Shown here piece by piece: positions 23,721 to 34,287 of a stretch of DNA of 64,000 nucleotides. This DNA comes from Sacculina carcini (lineage: Eukaryota; Arthropoda; Thecostraca; Sacculinidae): NCBI GenBank assembly GCA_916048095.2, contig OU696589.1, positions 599,501 to 663,500 on the forward strand, given 5' to 3'. A program made the translations under genes and the position numbers. The first letter of the stretch is position 1. Each line of letters starts with the position of its first letter. The notes beneath the pieces are model-generated. The model saw nothing but the letters and a program-made list of their open reading frames with translations. It was not told the origin of the DNA and searched no databases.

Positions 23721-24134
23721 GTTATGACGGTAGATGACTATTATACAAAATTTTGGTAAGGAAGAAAGGGACAATGACATAGCGATGAATTCAAAAGAAG
23801 TATAAGTAGAGCTTAAATGAGGGAAAATAGCAATAGAGATGGACTTATCAAATATGCAACCAACACCGCCGCCACCAGAAGTATAGAGATCAGACCGAGG
23901 AACGTGCAAGAGTCCATAATTACTTGGTAGGTGGGCAAGGAAAGAGGGTATATCTGAGTCAATGAGCCAGGTCTCAGTGAGACAAAATAATTTAAAGATA
24001 TATGAGGAACAGAGATGAGACAAGTAGTCTGCTTTGTAGCGACACGCGCTGATATTGAGCAGGCCAAATGACAGGTGTTGTGAGTGTGGGTGGGCAGGCG
24101 AGAGAGCAGAGGGAGCAGTATTCGGCCGTGATAG

Positions 24135-25276
24135 TCAGTCCGAGGTGGGAGTAGGCGCAGTGGGTGATGGAGTGACAGGTAGAGATGGGGTGACCTCAGT
24201 GGGGGACGACAATACTGGTGAAGAGGAAGCACAAAGTGTACGCATGCGGATGTAATTCCGCACCGCCATGAAAGAGGGGCATTGCGAAGAATGAGCTGGA
24301 TGGTCAGCGGGACGGCCATGTTTCACACAGTTGACGCACTTGGCGCGCGTGATGTCGGGACAGGCGGAAGAAAGGTGTGAACCTGCACAATGACCGCAAG
24401 TAGCGGTTCTGGCCGGGCAACTGTCAACTTTGTGGCCCAAGCCACAACAGCGTGAACACCGCGCCGCCCAGAATCGAGTGTATACGCGGCAGCAGCACAG
24501 GTGGACGTATAATCGATCACCGGCAGCAGCGATGCGTTGTCTCACCTCAGGTGACACGCCGAGAACTGCGTCAGTGCGGCCGTGTTTCGTATTAGCCACG
24601 AAAAACAGCTTCAAATCCGAATTGGAAACGTCGCGCAAAAAGCTGTTTTTCTCACGCAGGGACGTCAGTAGCTCGTCGGGGTTAGAAGGTGGAATGTTGA
24701 CTATTGTGATTTTAGGCAGCAGAGAACCACTACTACCCTTTTCAGGTTCAGCTACCACCACAGAGTCAACTTTGTCTTGGATGGATTTTTTAGCAGCCGC
24801 CACCGCCTCTTTGCTTGCACAGTGCACCACCAAGCTCCCAGACACGTCTTCCGAGCCTGGGAAACAGGCACAGCACGAAGCACCTCCTGCACGATGCCAG
24901 CATCACAACAGCGAAAGACCGGGGTAGCGGCTTGTGTCCCTGGTTGTCCTGCACAGCAATAGTTTTAGGAGTGCTCGGTCTGCTGTCCAGTTTTGACACA
25001 AGTAGGTCGTGAAATGAGTTGAGCCGACACTGCACGATGTCTGACACCACTTCTGCCGTCAGCGGTCGGGCGCGTTTTGGAGGCGACAGGCGAATCGCTT
25101 CTTGACATGTCAGGCATACCCAAAACACACTGTGCTTGCGGATGGCATTAAACGCGGGTGTAGAGAGGCCAGCGCAGGAGACATGGAAAGAAGAGCGGCA
25201 ACACTCGCAGACAATGTAGGATGCAGAGCCCAAGTGTTCACCACAGGTTCATGCGCGAGCAGAGGCACAGTGAGGA
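24135..25276 (-). pseudogene. ORF1 of CR1/L2-like element: PHD finger and CCHC zinc knuckles
   Basis: Starts M-A-S-S-P-S at 25276. A PHD-type C4HC3 finger follows (T-C-G-E ... I-V-C-E-C-C-R ... F-H-V-S-C ... F-W-V-C-L-T-C), its first Cys codon replaced by TGA. After a proline/serine-rich linker and a frameshift near 24860 comes an RNA-binding-like segment (K-I-T-I-V-N-I-P-P) and three gag-like knuckles (C-S-R-C-C-G-L-G-H-K-x-x-x-C, C-G-H-C-A-G-S-H-L-S-S-A-C, C-V-N-C ... H ... C). In the family ORF1 binds the element RNA. The PHD finger would suggest chromatin or protein interaction, which is inference. Confidence 0.75.
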
Positions 25277-25849
25277 GCAGAGGGCGACGAGGCCATAGCG
25301 CACATAGTGAATCAGTAGTTACACACGCGCACACAAACACAAGGGCTAACAACCCAAGTGTACAGAGATGACCAGACAAACACGGAGAACGCAAAAACAC
25401 GACCGAACAAGGTGAGCTCGGAAACACGACGAGCTCGGAAACAGGCTAAAACAAAAAGTTTCCAAAAATTGCATTTGCATTTAGTTGCTGGTATAATTAT
25501 CATATCGTGATTTTGTTATTGGAAATTTTAATAGCAAATATTTGTTGTTATTGCTGTTGCATATACTGGAGATTGTGTGAGGATTGATTCGATGAAATGT
25601 TTTTTAATCGATTTTTTTGTTTTTTTTTCTCTATTGCATATTTGCTATTTATTGAATCTTAATTGTATTTATTTTTGGCTTGTATATTCTATGGAATAAT
25701 GTTATATTTCATTCAATTCCTTGATTATATATTTTGTTTTTTTCTTCATTAGTTTTAATCTCCCTGATGACAACTTCCAAAATTTATATAATTTCTAACA
25801 TCTTTTGTGAATTTCCGGTACATAAGTATTACTCTCATTTAATTAGTAT

Positions 25850-26803
25850 TTCAATTATTTCTCATTTCATATCTACGCTGATGACATTCAGTGCTATATC
25901 TCTCTACCTTTTACTTATCCGTCTATTCTCTCTGACATCCTATCCACCATCACTTCTTGGGCGTCGAATCGTCACATTCTCCTCAATTCGTCCAAATCTG
26001 AGTTTCTGGCACTTCATCCTCCTCGCTTACCTCTTATCCTATCCTCGACAGTTCGCAATCTCGGAGTTCTTTTTGACTCATCACTCTCTTCTTCCGACAA
26101 TATTCTCTCTGTCGCCCGCACTTGCCGTCTTATCTTGAGATCCCTCTATCCTATACGCTCATATCTTAACAGACCTTGCGCAATCAAACTTATTCACTCT
26201 CATGTATTCCCTAGACTCGATTATTGTAATTATTTGTACATTAATGCTTCGCGAGGTTCTCTTAAAATCCTACAACGTTCTCTTAACCAATCCTGTCGTT
26301 TGTCCTTCATCCTGTTCCTTGTCGTCACACTTCCCAACTTCGTTTTCAATTTCGCCGGCTCCCTATTATTCCACATATTCACTTTCGCTTGTGTTGTCTG
26401 ATCTAGGAGCTTCTCCACGATCCTCATCAGCCATCTGATATCCGGCTTCTCCTCACTCCTTGCCTTACTCCTTCCCGAATTCCTCTTCCCCTTGTCTGCC
26501 CTCGTGTTGTAAATGAATCTCCTTGGTCCTCCAAATCGTTCTTTTTTCCTCCCCTTGCCTTGACAACTCCATCCCAGCTCATATTACTTCAGTCGGGTTG
26601 TCTTGTACGTCATGTCCGTCTGTTTTGTGTGCTTTGTCCGTATTTTGTCTCTGTATTCATTGTCTCTTATTGCATATTTGTAATTTACTTTTTTTGCATC
26701 TGGCCTGTTAGTTGTGTTACGTTTTAACAATTATGTATATAATTGTTTCGCGCTATGTTTAGCCCTTCGGTGCGATATATCAAATATATGTTGTTGTTGT
26801 TGT
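25850..26803 (+). pseudogene. CR1/L2-like RT fragment, 5' truncated, plus
   Basis: From 25865 the frame reads F-H-I-Y-A-D-D-I-Q-C-Y-I ... I-T-S-W-A-S-N-R ... R-N-L-G-V-L-F-D ... F-P-R-L-D-Y-C, parallel to the 20.7-20.2 kb RT of the full-length copy, then breaks into other frames after about 26300 and ends with the UTR and ATATATGTTGTTGTTGTTG tail at 26780-26803. It is a separate, opposite-orientation, 5'-truncated insertion of the same or a close family. Confidence 0.75.
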
Positions 26804-26875
26804 TGTACCTTGGGCCACTGCAGGGCGGTAATAGTGCTTGCACTTTTCCCGTGCTACTGAATTCACATATAATTA
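26804..26875 (+). mobile_element. short family X 3' terminus
   Basis: About 70 bases (CCACTGCAGGGCGGTAATAG and CGTGCTACTGAATT) match the last part of the family X 3' UTR (18760-18830). It abuts the CR1/L2-like tail directly, so this is either a tiny 5'-truncated insertion or a shared 3' end. Confidence 0.5.
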
Positions 26876-27480
26876 ATGATAAAAGCAATGAAAATTCAAT
26901 CAAATATAAAATCTGATATTTCAGAGAAACGAGCTTACGGACATCTGGAGGCGTGTTTGCAGAGTCATAACGCAGAAGAAATTGAGTATTATGGGGACGC
27001 GTCGGACATCACGAATGTTTCTGTAAGTTCAACACAGCTTTCAGTGAATTTAAAGTAATTGTTCCTGTATGGAAGTGGGGGCATTATATTCAGTTATAAC
27101 TAGTTTATTGCAATTTCAACTTAATAAATTGATGAGTTCGTGTTATATATTGGTAATTAATTATATTATTGCGGGAATTTTTTCGTTTTCATATATGCAT
27201 GCTGTTTGATTGTGTTGAATTTGTACGCTGTGTATTTGCGAATGTGTATCAGTGGTCGCGTTCTTGAAGCATAGTGCAAATGTTCGCTTGTATGCTTTGT
27301 GTGCTCCTTCCCTCTTTGCATTGCTAGTATGTCTACTGTGATACTTGCGCGCGTTTGAAAGAAAGAAGAAAATAATATATTTGGCGCTCGCACCCTAGTA
27401 TGGAGTGCTGCTCCCGATAACAACACTCATAACAACAATTAATACAACAACTGTCAAAAACAAGTATCAAGCAAAGCACA
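26876..27480. other. no gene recognised
   Basis: A 98-base stretch (26925-27022) has AG and GTAAGT borders and an open frame, but it does not fit the phase or domain continuity of the PKD exons (see rejected items). The rest is AT-rich without motifs. Confidence 0.4.
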
Positions 27481-27486
27481 CACGCT

Positions 27487-29310
27487 TTACATAAATAAAC
27501 ATATACATTCTAAATCTAAATCAGAGAGAAAAGAAGAAGCAGTACCGTTGTTGTTAAGTCTGTAAAGTAGCAGAATGGCAGGTTTTGGAAGTGACGGAAG
27601 TAATAAGGACAGATTAATGAATTCAAAAGAGTTGCAGGGAAATTCGAGATCAGACAGCTTAGAAACAGCAAGAGATGAATGGTATACAACGCCTACTCCT
27701 CCTCCGGAGAATTTTGTGGAGTACATGAGGGAGCAGCAAGTGTGTTGGAGATTGAATGACGGAGGGAGATGTGCAGAAAAAGTAGGAACGTCGCATTTGA
27801 AAAACCATTTTTCAGTGAGGAAAATGAATGAAAGACCAATATTCAATATTGCATGAAGAACGAAATTAACCTTGTTTCTCACCGAACGGATGTTAATAAC
27901 ACCAATCGAAAAGCGTTTATTCACGGTATGCAAGTCGGAAGAAGTAGGAGAGACTGTTTCAGACGGCAGCAGAATGGTATATGAGTGGAACGAAGCATTG
28001 GAAGATGGTGGTGGGTGCATCGGCAAGGAAGAGACCGGATGACGTAGTCAATTGGAAGAGGAAGGAGTATCAGTAGAGAGGGTAGATACATGAATGTTTG
28101 TAGAGGAAGAGATGCTACACTGACGAAGAGAGTTTTGAACAGCGAGAAAAGAGGGGCAATTTGAGGAAAAAGATGAGTGGTGGGAAGACCTACTGTGTTT
28201 GGCGCAGCTGGCGCACTTCAGTTTGGATTTGTCGGGACAAGCTGACGTCAGGTGGTCGCCGGCAGTGTCTAGGCCACAAATCTGACTGATGCACATCGGC
28301 ATCGGCGACCTGCCGATGTGCACCAGTCAGATTTGTGGCCTAGACCCAAACACTTCCAGCATCGAGTCACCCAGTACCGATCATAGACCGGGCAGCTGCA
28401 CAATCCGACAAAAAATCTATTGCAGCGACACGAATCTGTTGGCGCACCTCCGGAGACACGACGACCATGGCATTTGTGTGGCCGTATTTGGGCTTCGTCA
28501 CAAACAGCAGTTTCATCTGTGACGCTTGGATGGTGGCAAGATGCTGGTTTTTCAGCCGCAAAGAGCTCACGAAATCCTCCGGTGATATTTGTGGAATGTT
28601 TGCCACCGTGATTCTCGGGAGACGAGAGGCGGAATTTCATGTGACAGCCACATGCAGTTCATCAACCAAGTGTTCATTCAGAGCCTTGGCTGCCATGTTT
28701 GCTGATGCTTCGGTGGAGCAGTGCAGTACCATGCTGCCAGATTTTGTTGGGCGATCCTTGGCCACCGGTAGAGTGCGTAGGGCAGACTGCACGCGCTCTG
28801 CCTTCACCGGCTCCGCTCCCTTACCCTTCAGCACTAGGGCGAATGGATGAGTGAAGGGCTCGTCGCGCTCTGAGACAGAGGGTGAGGGCGCACAGGTGTC
28901 GGTGGGCTTCGCCTCACGAATGTCGTGAAGGAGAGGGGTGCGGAATGTCTCCAGTCGCAGTCAATCACCGCAGACACTCTCTCTACAGTGAGTGGGGTGC
29001 GGCGGAACGCGCGGTACTCGTCCTTACACTCTGCGCACACCCAGAAGAGCTTGTGCGTGCGTATAGCATTATACGCAGGGTTGGACAGCGCGGCGCACGA
29101 CACGTGGAATATGCCGGCGCATCCCTCGCACTCGATGACAGAGGCACCCCCACCGGCACACCACACGTACATGCGCGATCGTCGGTAGCAGAGGATGAAG
29201 CAGACATTGCGGAGAACGAAATGGGTAGAAAGACGTCGAGATCGGCACACAGATAACAGCACGAAGGAGCGAACGAAAACACAACCACACACGGCGAACA
29301 CCAGAACAAG
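27487..29310 (-). pseudogene. second CR1/L2-like copy: ORF1 and endonuclease N-terminus
   Basis: Minus strand. ORF1 starts near 29205 (M-S-A-S-S-S) with PHD finger A-C-T-C-G, then after a frameshift in a G run I-E-C-E-G-C ... F-H-V-S-C ... F-W-V-C-A-E-C. Further frames give the RNA-binding-like segment (28606-28370) and zinc knuckles C-W-K-C-L-G-L-G-H-K and C-A-S-C, broken by a 35-bp inverted duplication at 28267-28345. ORF2 begins near 27930 (V-I-N-I-R-S-V-R-N-K, F-L-T-E-K-W, G-G-G-V-G-V-V-Y) and stops at 27487, where the insertion is truncated. Clearly the same family as 19645-25430 but more decayed. Confidence 0.78.
28267..28345. repeat. 35-bp snap-back inverted duplication in ORF1
   Basis: 28267-28301 and 28311-28345 are reverse complements (34 of 35 bases) around a 9-base loop. 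One arm encodes the C-L-G-L-G-H-K-S-D zinc knuckle on the minus strand; the other is its reversed copy and inserts stops between two knuckles. Confidence 0.93.
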
Positions 29311-29760
29311 ACTGAAAATAATTGATCTGCTGAAAGAAATGATGCTTAAGATAGAATTTTTAGCGTCATAGTACGTATATTTATCATCAACATAGTTTAT
29401 TTCTGGGAGGAAAAAAGTAATGTGTGAAAAGTCATGAAATTATGCCGCCTGATGACGTTTTTTAAACAGTTTCTGGTTTTTAACAGAAAAAACGGTTCTC
29501 AAACTCTGCTTTCTTACAAAATAACTCAATAATTAACTCAATAATTGAATGCAAAGCTGTACTGTATATAGAAGTGCAGCACAGTACCGTGCAAATTATG
29601 ATATTGGGACTTTCAGACATATTATAACAATTTATTGTGCATATTAAATGGTTATTTAATTTTATAGGGCCACTAATAGCATGGATAACTAATATGTTGA
29701 TAAAAATCATTAATAGAACATCCCAAAATGTATCATTTGAAAATTTGAATTATTTGCATG
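29311..29760. other. no gene recognised
   Basis: AT-rich sequence with no motif or repeat identified. Confidence 0.45.
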
Positions 29761-29779
29761 ACTCTTCTAAATAAACCAA

Positions 29780-29962
29780 AAAAAGTTTTTTTTGGTCTAG
29801 GTTTTTTCTGCCAAAAAACGGGTTTTGCCAAAAAACAGTTTTGCAAAAAACGGTTTTTGCAAAAGCGGTTTTGCAAAAAAAAGTTCTAGCAAAAAACGGT
29901 TTTGCAAAGAAAGTTTTAGCAAAAAACGGTTTTGCAAAGAAAGTTTTAGCAAAAAACGGTTT
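29780..29962. repeat. tandem repeats of CAAAAAACGGTTTTG type
   Basis: About ten diverged units built on GCAAAAAACGGTTTT, the last three forming a clean 30-bp repeat with GCAAAGAAAGTTTTA. The array lies at the 3' side of the hAT transposase remnant; it may be subterminal repeats of that transposon or an independent minisatellite. Confidence 0.75.
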
Positions 29963-30700
29963 GTATTACAGAATTGTATTACATCTGCAAGCTCTATGAT
30001 AGCAAGCACACTCCAATTATCGATGTACCTATTCAAACAATCACACAGATAATTACATCATGTGTCGACGGGCAACACCATGTTTGTTCTTCCTGCAGAG
30101 CGATATGCTGCCGCTGCAATATGGTTGTTTCTTATAAGTTTCACAACGGAAACAATGCGCTCCTTCAGGGCAGGATTACTGCAATCTCTTGCGATGAGGT
30201 CTGATATGTGCGACGAGCAGCCAGTAAGAAGGATAGTTGCATAATCATCACTGAGCTTGAGTCGCATGACACGCATGTTGGCTGTATTATCCATCACGAC
30301 GCTGCCAAAACTGACACCCAAATTATCAGTGGCTTGTGTGATAAATTCCTTGAACAACGCCAACAAATAGTCACAGTCATGTTTGCGGCCCGATGTATCC
30401 ACTGTTTTCACCAAATAATTTAGACTTGAAAATATATTTGAAAATATAGGATATATCAATCAGATGTTTAACTCAGTATATTTGTTTTCAAACTAAATTT
30501 AAGAAATGTGTTATTTTTTTCAATTCCAAGAGTTTTCAGAGTTTCTTGATTTCAGATATATATATAGAAACAATAACATACAGAAAGATCAACTTCTGTT
30601 GATATAGAAGAAACAATTATGGGCTTATTGCGAATGTTTCTCCAACCGACCAAATCCAGCCATACGTCTCTCCCGTGGACATCTCTCAGGCATACTGACA
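29963..30700 (-). pseudogene. hAT-family transposase remnant
   Basis: Minus strand. About 30695-30600 reads like the D-G-W-x-N-I-R-N-K-P-I-I-V block of hAT/DUF659 proteins. 30440-30060 is continuous: V-K-T-V-D-T-S-G-R, V-V-M-D-N-T-A-N-M, T-G-C-S-S-H-I-S-D-L-I-A-R-D, then L-P-V-D-T. A TGA interrupts the R-W-N motif and N-R-Y-I-D-N-W-S-V-L follows. This is the central RNase H-like region including the catalytic D-N-T-A-N-M Asp. The dimerisation domain and ends are missing. No matching terminal repeats were found, and it is not obviously the source of the 22.3-kb hAT element. Confidence 0.75.
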
Positions 30701-31014
30701 ACTGATCTTGATATACGAGATGGTATTTTTATGTTATTCAGGATATGACCTACAATGTCTTGTCTCCAAATTCGCTCATTGGGTTATAACCAGGCCGCTA
30801 ATAACGACAGAGTTTCTTGAACTTAGAATGTACAACATGATGCAGAGAACAGTTGGCGCCAAATATATAATGACCAGTCTGTATGTCAATTTAAAGACCA
30901 CCATTTGAAAGAACTTGTTATGCTCTATCTAACTATATAATTAAAGCAGACATGCTAAGTATTATTGAACACTAGAAGGCCGAACAATTGAGCTTGTTGC
31001 GCTCGTGGCTAACT
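30701..31014. other. no gene recognised
   Basis: AT-rich sequence with short open frames and no motif. Confidence 0.4.
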
Positions 31015-31806
31015 TAGCCAAAAGCAACACAGATGCTGTAGTTTCAGTTATATTTACTATACACTAACAGTAAATAACAACACATAACAATACATCATAA
31101 AATCATGTACAATACAGAACATACAAGTGCAATATGCAGGTAATACAATCAATCAATATGCGCAGCTATACACACAAGTAAAAATAGGCGCAGCGGGCCA
31201 CAGCGTAAATACGCGCAGCGGGCCACAGCGTAAATACGCGCAGCGAGCAACAATGTTGCGTACGCACAGTGCACACAGTGACAATTACGTTGGCATTAAA
31301 TGGGCGACACTCCCAGACAGAGGTGTAGTCACTCTCTGAAAAGAGTCACGAGCTAATATCTAAAGCAATGCTAGTGATATTAGCCTTAGCGGGAGAAAAA
31401 CGAATGAGCTAACAGTAGGAATACCCACTTCACTCTAGCGTCGCGCGGGACCCGAGTGGCAGAATACACCAAACTACCGACACACATATAGTAGCTCTGC
31501 CAGACTCGAAATGTTCAGCGTATCTGCCTTTAGCGGGCGGAACAACGAATGAGCGATCGGAAGATTAACCACTTCACTCTAGCGTTGTGCAATACCCGAG
31601 TGACGGGATACGCCAAACTACCGAGACATAGAGAGTAGCTCTGCCAAGCCCCAAATGTTCAGCGTATCTGCCCCTATGCGAAACACAGGTCCCTTTTTAT
31701 ACGTACACACATGACGTATAAACGCGTGGTTCTAGAACATTCTCGAACCGACGCGCCTACCAAATATACGGTATGACTCCTCTCTGTGCTTACAAACGTT
31801 GTTGCT
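31015..31806. repeat. dispersed repeat R1, copy 1
   Basis: Homologous to 63062-64000: shared blocks CATGTACAATACAGAACATA, GGTAATACAATCAATCA, GCTAATATCTAAAG with GATATTAGCCTTAGCGGG, CATGACGTATAA and a GTTGTTGCT end. Internally it has two 25-bp repeats (CAGCGGGCCACAGCGTAAAT, 31195-31245) and a 144-bp tandem pair (31387 and 31531). GCTAATATC and GATATTAGC form a hairpin in both copies. No ORF; its class is unknown, a solo LTR or non-autonomous element being possible. Confidence 0.7.
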
Positions 31807-32044
31807 AAGTGCATATGCAAATGTCAGCATTCTCAGATAGCCTAAAATTAGCAACTAAATATAGCACCGGACAAACGCTAGTCACTATGCACAAAGCATC
31901 GAAACATGAATCACGCAAAATCACATAATTGATCAACACAAATAAGGTAACGCAAAGTTATTAAAATATGCACTTCACATCGAATCATTAAAATTATAAT
32001 TACAAGAAAACACAAAACTATATAGATGTGTACGCCACAAACTA
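31807..32044. other. no gene recognised
   Basis: Short AT-rich intronic stretch between two repeats. Confidence 0.35.
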
Positions 32045-32630
32045 CGTAGAACGACCGGGGCCGTCAATTCACGGCTGTCAATTAAGTACTGCTTTAAAGA
32101 CAATTCTTTTTCAAACATTGGTTGTAAATATACTGTTCATATGTTTTAGACAGCGTTGAATACAATGATGTAACTTAAATTGAGATAAAAAGTATTTTGG
32201 GTGCCGTTAGGTCAATTTCAATATTCCACGTTGAACAAAAATGACTAAGTTTGTACATTTGAATTATAAGGTCGCGTTAAATACTATTTATGACAATTTT
32301 GGGAGACTACCCCAATTGAGACACGGACTATTTGAGAAAAACCTCACGGCCGCTCTCAACCTCTACATAATCCGACCCGGTTAGGTTAGGTTGGTATGCT
32401 GCCAGCTGGATTAGGACGGCTAAGAGAGAGTATGGGAGCGCAAGGAAATGTTGTCTCAAATAGAATTTGTTCCAATTGGGACCATGTCCCAATTTTGCGA
32501 CAACCATTGGAGAATATGTTAGCGTTCTATCAAATGGTGTAATTATATTACACTTTACTTGCTACTTTACAGCAATAAACATGATAAAACAGGAAAAACC
32601 GCAGTCGTCAATTGGCGGTTCTACCGCTCG
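32045..32630. repeat. candidate non-autonomous element with palindromic GCCGTCAATT ends
   Basis: The left side carries GCCGTCAATTCACGGC (32060) preceded by CGTAGAACGACCGG; the right side carries GTCGTCAATTGGCGGTTCTAC (32606). They are inverted relative to each other, as terminal repeats would be. Related motifs lie at 44492 and 44672 and around the CsRn1-like insertion site at 38070/44151. The interior is AT-rich without an ORF. Confidence 0.45.
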
Positions 32631-32695
32631 AGTATGTAAGAGTACAGATTTAGTGAATTCGTTTAGCCAATAAGCGTATATCTCGCTATTATACC

Positions 32696-32966
32696 TGTTG
32701 GGAGTTAGCTCGCAACATGCTGCGTACGCCCCTGTGCAGACTGAGCGTTGACCTGTGAAGGTCATGCGTATGTTGACTGTGTGGTGATGTATGCGCGTGT
32801 GCTGACCTGTGCGTGTGCGTATGGTGTATAGACTGTGTGGATGTGAAATATGTGTATGAGTGATTGTTCAAGTTCGTTAAGTTAGTCTGTGTCTGTTCTT
32901 GTGAGTGAATACAACGTGTACTTTGTGATCGTCTTCCGTGCGTCGTTCCTTCGTAGCATCCAAACA
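32696..32966 (+). repeat. 5' LTR of Gypsy element A
   Basis: 271 bp, TG...CA. Apart from point differences it matches the 3' LTR, except that the 3' LTR has about 230 extra bp of AAGTT-type repeats at the position of TTCAAGTTCGTTAAGTTAG here. Confidence 0.88.
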
Positions 32967-34272
32967 TGGCGCAGCCGAAATTGTTTCAGAGCGAACATGT
33001 ATCAGCGGCTAACAGCAAGTTTTCATGGATTGGAAAAAATTCACAGCCAACTAAGCTAGATATCTCAGCAGATCGAGAGCTTTCATTCAGGGCTTGGAAA
33101 CGTCGCTGGGAGTACTTTTACCTGCTGAGTGAATTATCATCAGCGGAGCCAGCATACCAAATGGCCGTGATGCGATCATGTCTCTCCGACGAGACTATAA
33201 AAGTCGTAGAAAACTTTGATATTCCAGAATCACTCATCAACGACGTCACATATATCATTGACATGCTGGGAAAATATTACAAGGACAGCACAGCGAGGTA
33301 CTGGCACGTAGAAAATTCAACATGAGAGCACAACAACCTGGAGAATGTTTTGACGACTTCCTAACGAGTCTTAAGGACTTGTCGAATGAATACAACTTCT
33401 GCGTCGCATGTCGCAAATCGATGATACGTGATCGAGTAGTGATGGGATTAGCTGACTCACAGACAATTCAGAAGATGTGTGCAGTTCAGAATCTGTCTCT
33501 TCATGACGCCATCAGAATATGTCGTTCAGAAGAAGCGGCACATCATGATTTATCAGTTCTATTCGGACAACAGCTGAACAATATCGGAAAGCACAGTGAG
33601 CGTGATCAAAACGCCACTGATAATCAACAGAAAACGTGTTCCTATTGCGGAGGCGCATGACACAAGAAAAAATCAGATTGTCCCGCAGAAGACAAAACAT
33701 GTGCCAGGTGCCATAAAGTTGGACATTTTGCAAAAATGTGCAGAACACCAGAAACATTTCCTCGACAGAAAAATCGAGAAAAACGGGTAATGTCTGTTAT
33801 AGCTAGTACAAACGGCATCTCAGCTCCGAAAATCAATGTGCAGATTGTACGGAAGAAGAAACCACAGTCGAAGTGTACGGTTCAAGTTCTGCCGGACTCA
33901 GGAGCCGATATATCAGTCGTGGGATTAGACGTTCTGAGACGCATCAAAATGGGTAGACACGAACTGTCCCCAGCTATGTCAAATTTGAAAATGGCAGACC
34001 AAACAGAAGTCCGTCATCTCGGAGCGTTTGTGATGAACGTAACGAGTGGCACTACAACAGTAGAAGAAATATTCCATGTACTACCTGGTGTAAAAGGAGT
34101 ACTGCTGTCTTGGATCATATCTCGCGATCTAAAAACTTTGCCGGATAACTATCCAGAACTGCAAAATTTGGTCAACCGCATCAAATCACGAGATGACAAT
34201 TCTCAAGCGAATGGAGAAGCAAAGCCCCTCCGCCCATCAGAAAATCAAAATGAACTGGACAGCACAAGATAA
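32966..34272 (+). pseudogene. Gag and protease region of Gypsy element A
   Basis: The ATG at 32966 uses the last base of the LTR plus the first two of the primer site. A capsid-like segment (R-A-W-K-R-R-W-E-Y-F) runs to 33325, then a frame change leads to R-A-Q-Q-P-G-E-C-F-D-D-F-L. Two zinc knuckles follow: C-S-Y-C-G-G ... H ... C (33640-33680, with TGA at 33658) and C-A-R-C-H-K-V-G-H-F-A-K-M-C. The retropepsin has L-P-D-S-G-A-D-I-S-V (33890), D-S-G being the active site. The frame ends at TAA 34270. Confidence 0.8.
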
Positions 34273-34287
34273 TTACAAGACAAGCTG

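Larger units (their letters stand above)
19861..24070 (-). pseudogene. ORF2 of CR1/L2-like element: endonuclease and reverse transcriptase
   Basis: Endonuclease: F-C-L-T-E-T-W-L, G-G-G-G-V-G-C, V-I-Y-R-H-N (24070-23721), interrupted by the hAT insertion, resuming in frame with H-P-G at 22345, then A-G-D-F-N, T-L-D-H-I-L and S-D-H-I-L, the APE-type active-site motifs. RT (about 21200-20400): S-A-F-D-L-V, P-Q-G-S-I-L-G-P, I-Y-A-D-D-I-Q with both catalytic Asp. The C-terminal W-L-P-I-I-P-R-V-H-Y-K-I segment is typical of the CR1/L2 group. Lesions are a frameshift at about 21200 and TAG at about 21073. The encoded enzyme nicks DNA and copies element RNA at the nick. Confidence 0.85.
19645..25430 (-). 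mobile_element. CR1/L2-like non-LTR retrotransposon, nearly full length
   Basis: On the minus strand: 5' region near 25430, ORF1 (25276-24135) with a PHD finger and zinc knuckles, ORF2 (about 24070-19861) with an APE-type endonuclease and RT, a 3' UTR, and a 3' tail of TTGTTGTGTTGTTGTG type at 19645-19670. Similar tails after ATATATG occur at 26780-26803 and 57540-57567. A 1375-bp hAT element splits the endonuclease. The coding lesions I found are few: one nonsense and one frameshift in ORF1, and one frameshift near 21200 plus a stop near 21073 in ORF2. The 5' boundary is approximate. Confidence 0.82.

Noticed and set aside
26925-27022. Candidate 98-bp host exon with AG and GTAAGT borders
   Set aside because: It sits between exons C and D, whose phase-0 join already completes a PKD repeat; a 98-bp insert would break the frame. 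The pyrimidine tract is also weak.
29780-29962. CRISPR-like array
   Set aside because: The repeats are contiguous and diverged without unique spacers, in a eukaryotic transposon context.
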